From: Microbacterium bovistercoris
GTDB lineage: Bacteria; Actinomycetota; Actinomycetes; Actinomycetales; Microbacteriaceae
DNA: 64,000 nt
Assembly (NCBI RefSeq): GCF_003387575.1
Contig: NZ_QUAB01000047.1
Location: 62,001 to 126,000, forward strand
Direction: 5' to 3'
Below are positions 62,562 to 64,000 of this stretch, piece after piece. Under the pieces are notes generated by a model. It was not told the origin of the DNA, searched no databases, and saw only the letters and a list, made by a program, of their open reading frames with translations. A program made the position numbers and the translations under genes. Position 1 is the stretch's first letter; every line of letters starts with the position of its first letter.

Positions 62562-62593
62562 AATCGGGCGGCGCGATCTCGCGTCGCCCGATT
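62562..62593 (+). terminator. Hairpin between metQ and metN
   Basis: AATCGGGCG (62562-62570) pairs with CGCCCGATT (62585-62593); inside, CGCG/CGCG pair around an ATCT loop with one wobble, about 14 bp in all. No T-run. Placed 29 bases after metQ, it probably reduces read-through so that the binding protein is made in excess over the transporter. Confidence 0.65.
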
Positions 62594-62620
62594 CCGTGCC
62601 GTCACACCCCGGGAGAGCAT

Positions 62621-63667
62621 ATGGCCATCGTGAGCCTCGCCGGCGTCACAAAGACGTACCCGCCCGCTGCGAAGGGCGATGCCCCCGTCACCGCCGTCGA
62701 CGACGTCAGCCTCGACATCGAACGAGGAGACGTCTTCGGCATCATCGGCTACTCCGGTGCAGGCAAGTCGACTCTCGTGCGGCTGATCAACGCGCTGGAG
62801 CCCGCCAGCGGCGGCACCATCCACGTCGATGACATCGACATCACCGCGCTGTCGGAGCGCGAGCTGCGCCGGGTGCGCGGCGGCATCGGCATGATCTTCC
62901 AGCAGTTCAACCTGTTCTCGTCCAGGACTGTCGGAGCGAACATCGCCTATCCGCTCAGACTGGCGGGCTGGAAGAAGGCCGACATCGACGCCCGCGTCGC
63001 CGAGCTGCTCACCTTCGTCGGGCTGTCGGACAAGGCCAAGGCGTATCCCGAGCAGCTGTCTGGCGGTCAGAAGCAGCGCGTCGGCATCGCGAGGGCCCTG
63101 GCCACCAGACCTCGTATCCTGCTTGCCGACGAGGCGACCAGCGCGCTCGACCCGCAGACCACGCACGAGGTGCTCGAGCTTCTGAAGCGGGTCAACGAGG
63201 AGCAGGGCGTCACGATCGTCGTCATCACGCATGAGATGGATGTCATCCAGACCATCGCGACGAAGGTCGCCGTGATGGAGAAGGGCCGCGTGATCGAGCA
63301 CGGAGACGTCTTCGACGTCTTCTCGAACCCGCAGAACCCCGCGTCCCAGCGTTTCGTCGGAACCGTGATCAAGGGCATCCCCTCGCCTGTCGAGGCTGCC
63401 GCACTGCGCGAGCGGCATGCCGGCCGCCTGGTGACGTTCTCCTTCCGCGACGGCGACTCGTCGCAGGCCCAGGTCTTCCTCGACCTCGCCACCGCCGGCC
63501 TGGAGTTCGAACTCGTCTACGGTGGCATCAACGACATCCGCGGGCGGGCCTTCGGACACCTCACCCTGGCCGTCAGAGGAGCGGACGCCGAGATCGATGC
63601 GGCACTGACGAAGATCGGCGCCCATGCCCAGGTCACCGAACTCGCCTTCGACGGGGAGGTGCGCTGA
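62621..63667 (+). CDS. metN: Methionine ABC transporter ATP-binding protein
   Basis: A 348-residue ATPase: Walker A GYSGAGKST, Q-loop FQQFNLFSSRT, signature LSGGQKQRVGIARAL, Walker B ILLADEATSALDP and the H-loop in VITHEMDVIQTIA. The C-terminal about 85 residues (LVTFSFRDGDSSQAQVFLDL, LVYGGINDIRGRAFGHLTLAVRG) are the NIL ligand-sensing domain that lets methionine inhibit uptake. GGGAGAG precedes the ATG. The stop overlaps metI (TGATG). Confidence 0.94.
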   Translation: MAIVSLAGVTKTYPPAAKGDAPVTAVDDVSLDIERGDVFGIIGYSGAGKSTLVRLINALEPASGGTIHVDDIDITALSERELRRVRGGIGMIFQQFNLFSSRTVGANIAYPLRLAGWKKADIDARVAELLTFVGLSDKAKAYPEQLSGGQKQRVGIARALATRPRILLADEATSALDPQTTHEVLELLKRVNEEQGVTIVVITHEMDVIQTIATKVAVMEKGRVIEHGDVFDVFSNPQNPASQRFVGTVIKGIPSPVEAAALRERHAGRLVTFSFRDGDSSQAQVFLDLATAGLEFELVYGGINDIRGRAFGHLTLAVRGADAEIDAALTKIGAHAQVTELAFDGEVR

Positions 63668-64000
63668 TGGAGCGGCTCAACGAGCTCTGGCCCGAGTTCT
63701 GGCAGGCGGCGCTCGAGACGCTGTACATGACCACGTTCGCGCTGGTCATGGCCGGCGTGCTCGGCACCTTCGTCGGCATAGGGCTCTACATCACACGGCC
63801 CGGAGGGCTGACGCCGAACTGGCTGGTGCGCGGCATCCTCGAGCTGCTCGTGAACTTCTTCCGGCCGATCCCGTTCGTGATCTTCATCGCCGTCGCCATG
63901 CCGCTCACCCGCGCCGTGGTCGGCAGCGGCATCGGCACGACGGCCGGCGCCTTCGCGATCGGACTGGCCGCGACGTTCGCCATCGCCCGTATCGTCGAGC
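63667..64000 (+). CDS. metI: Methionine ABC transporter permease, 5' part cut by window edge
   Basis: About 111 N-terminal residues of a MetI-type permease. It starts MERLNELWPEFWQAALETLYMTTFALVMAG, followed by helices near VLGTFVGIGLYI, RPIPFVIFIAVAMPLTRAVVG and TTAGAFAIGLAATFAIARIVE. The FRPIPFVIF segment is characteristic of MetI. The start overlaps the metN stop by one base pair triplet edge (TGATG). The gene continues beyond the window. Confidence 0.92.
   Translation, partial: MERLNELWPEFWQAALETLYMTTFALVMAGVLGTFVGIGLYITRPGGLTPNWLVRGILELLVNFFRPIPFVIFIAVAMPLTRAVVGSGIGTTAGAFAIGLAATFAIARIVE

Overview
The window is GC-rich, densely coded DNA of an actinobacterium, most likely Microbacteriaceae (Microbacterium-like). 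The evidence is codon use, frequent ATGA/GTGA overlaps between genes, a C50-carotenoid operon with a MarR-type regulator, and a pmt / rsmI / metG / tatD / rsmA / ispE order resembling that of other Actinobacteria such as Mycobacterium. I see no rRNA, tRNA, CRISPR array, transposase or phage gene.

Layout: (1) 1-1052, a DUF4166 gene and a truncated TIGR01777-type epimerase, transcribed leftward. (2) 1135-10399, a ROK repressor divergent from a seven-gene sugar operon (dehydrogenase, ABC ATPase, two permeases, binding lipoprotein, two TIM-barrel isomerase/epimerases). (3) 10448-15325, a leftward secreted peptidoglycan-salvage cluster: NagZ (GH3), NamZ (GH171) and an AmiE-like serine hydrolase. 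(4) 15434-24107, a NYN/LOTUS protein, a second dehydrogenase, O-acetylhomoserine sulfhydrylase, a quinone oxidoreductase and the helicase HrpA. (5) 24191-26814, a self-regulated membrane protein / winged-helix / ABC operon. (6) 26903-35148, SDR, TetR, aldo/keto reductase, FMN reductase, DUF255 protein, DUF808 membrane protein, GNAT and protein O-mannosyltransferase. (7) 35439-46399, rsmI, a nucleoside-kinase-like gene, a methyltransferase, metG, tatD, rsmA and ispE, interrupted by two MFS transporters, a GNAT and an aldo/keto reductase. (8) 46478-51632, a LacI repressor and an MmsAB/ChvE-type monosaccharide transporter with two matching operators. (9) 51715-53562, an ABC-F ATPase. (10) 53569-59701, the operon idi-crtE-crtB-crtI-crtYe-crtYf-crtEb with a divergent CrtR-like MarR gene. 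(11) 59810-64000, a CPA1 antiporter and the start of a metQNI methionine importer.

Two signals run through the window. First, a short repeat (starting CCCTTCGACAGG, ending CTCAGGGACC) and a longer relative sit inside conserved housekeeping genes (hrpA, metG, tatD, abc-F). They are always in the sense direction and always in one reading frame, adding a flexible Pro-Ser-Thr-Gly-Ser-Gly-Thr-like peptide. Second, at least 18 genes have a TAnnnT-type -10 box ending 6-7 bases before the start codon and no ribosome binding site, which predicts widespread leaderless transcription.

All function calls come from reading the translated sequence and from family knowledge; no database search was run.
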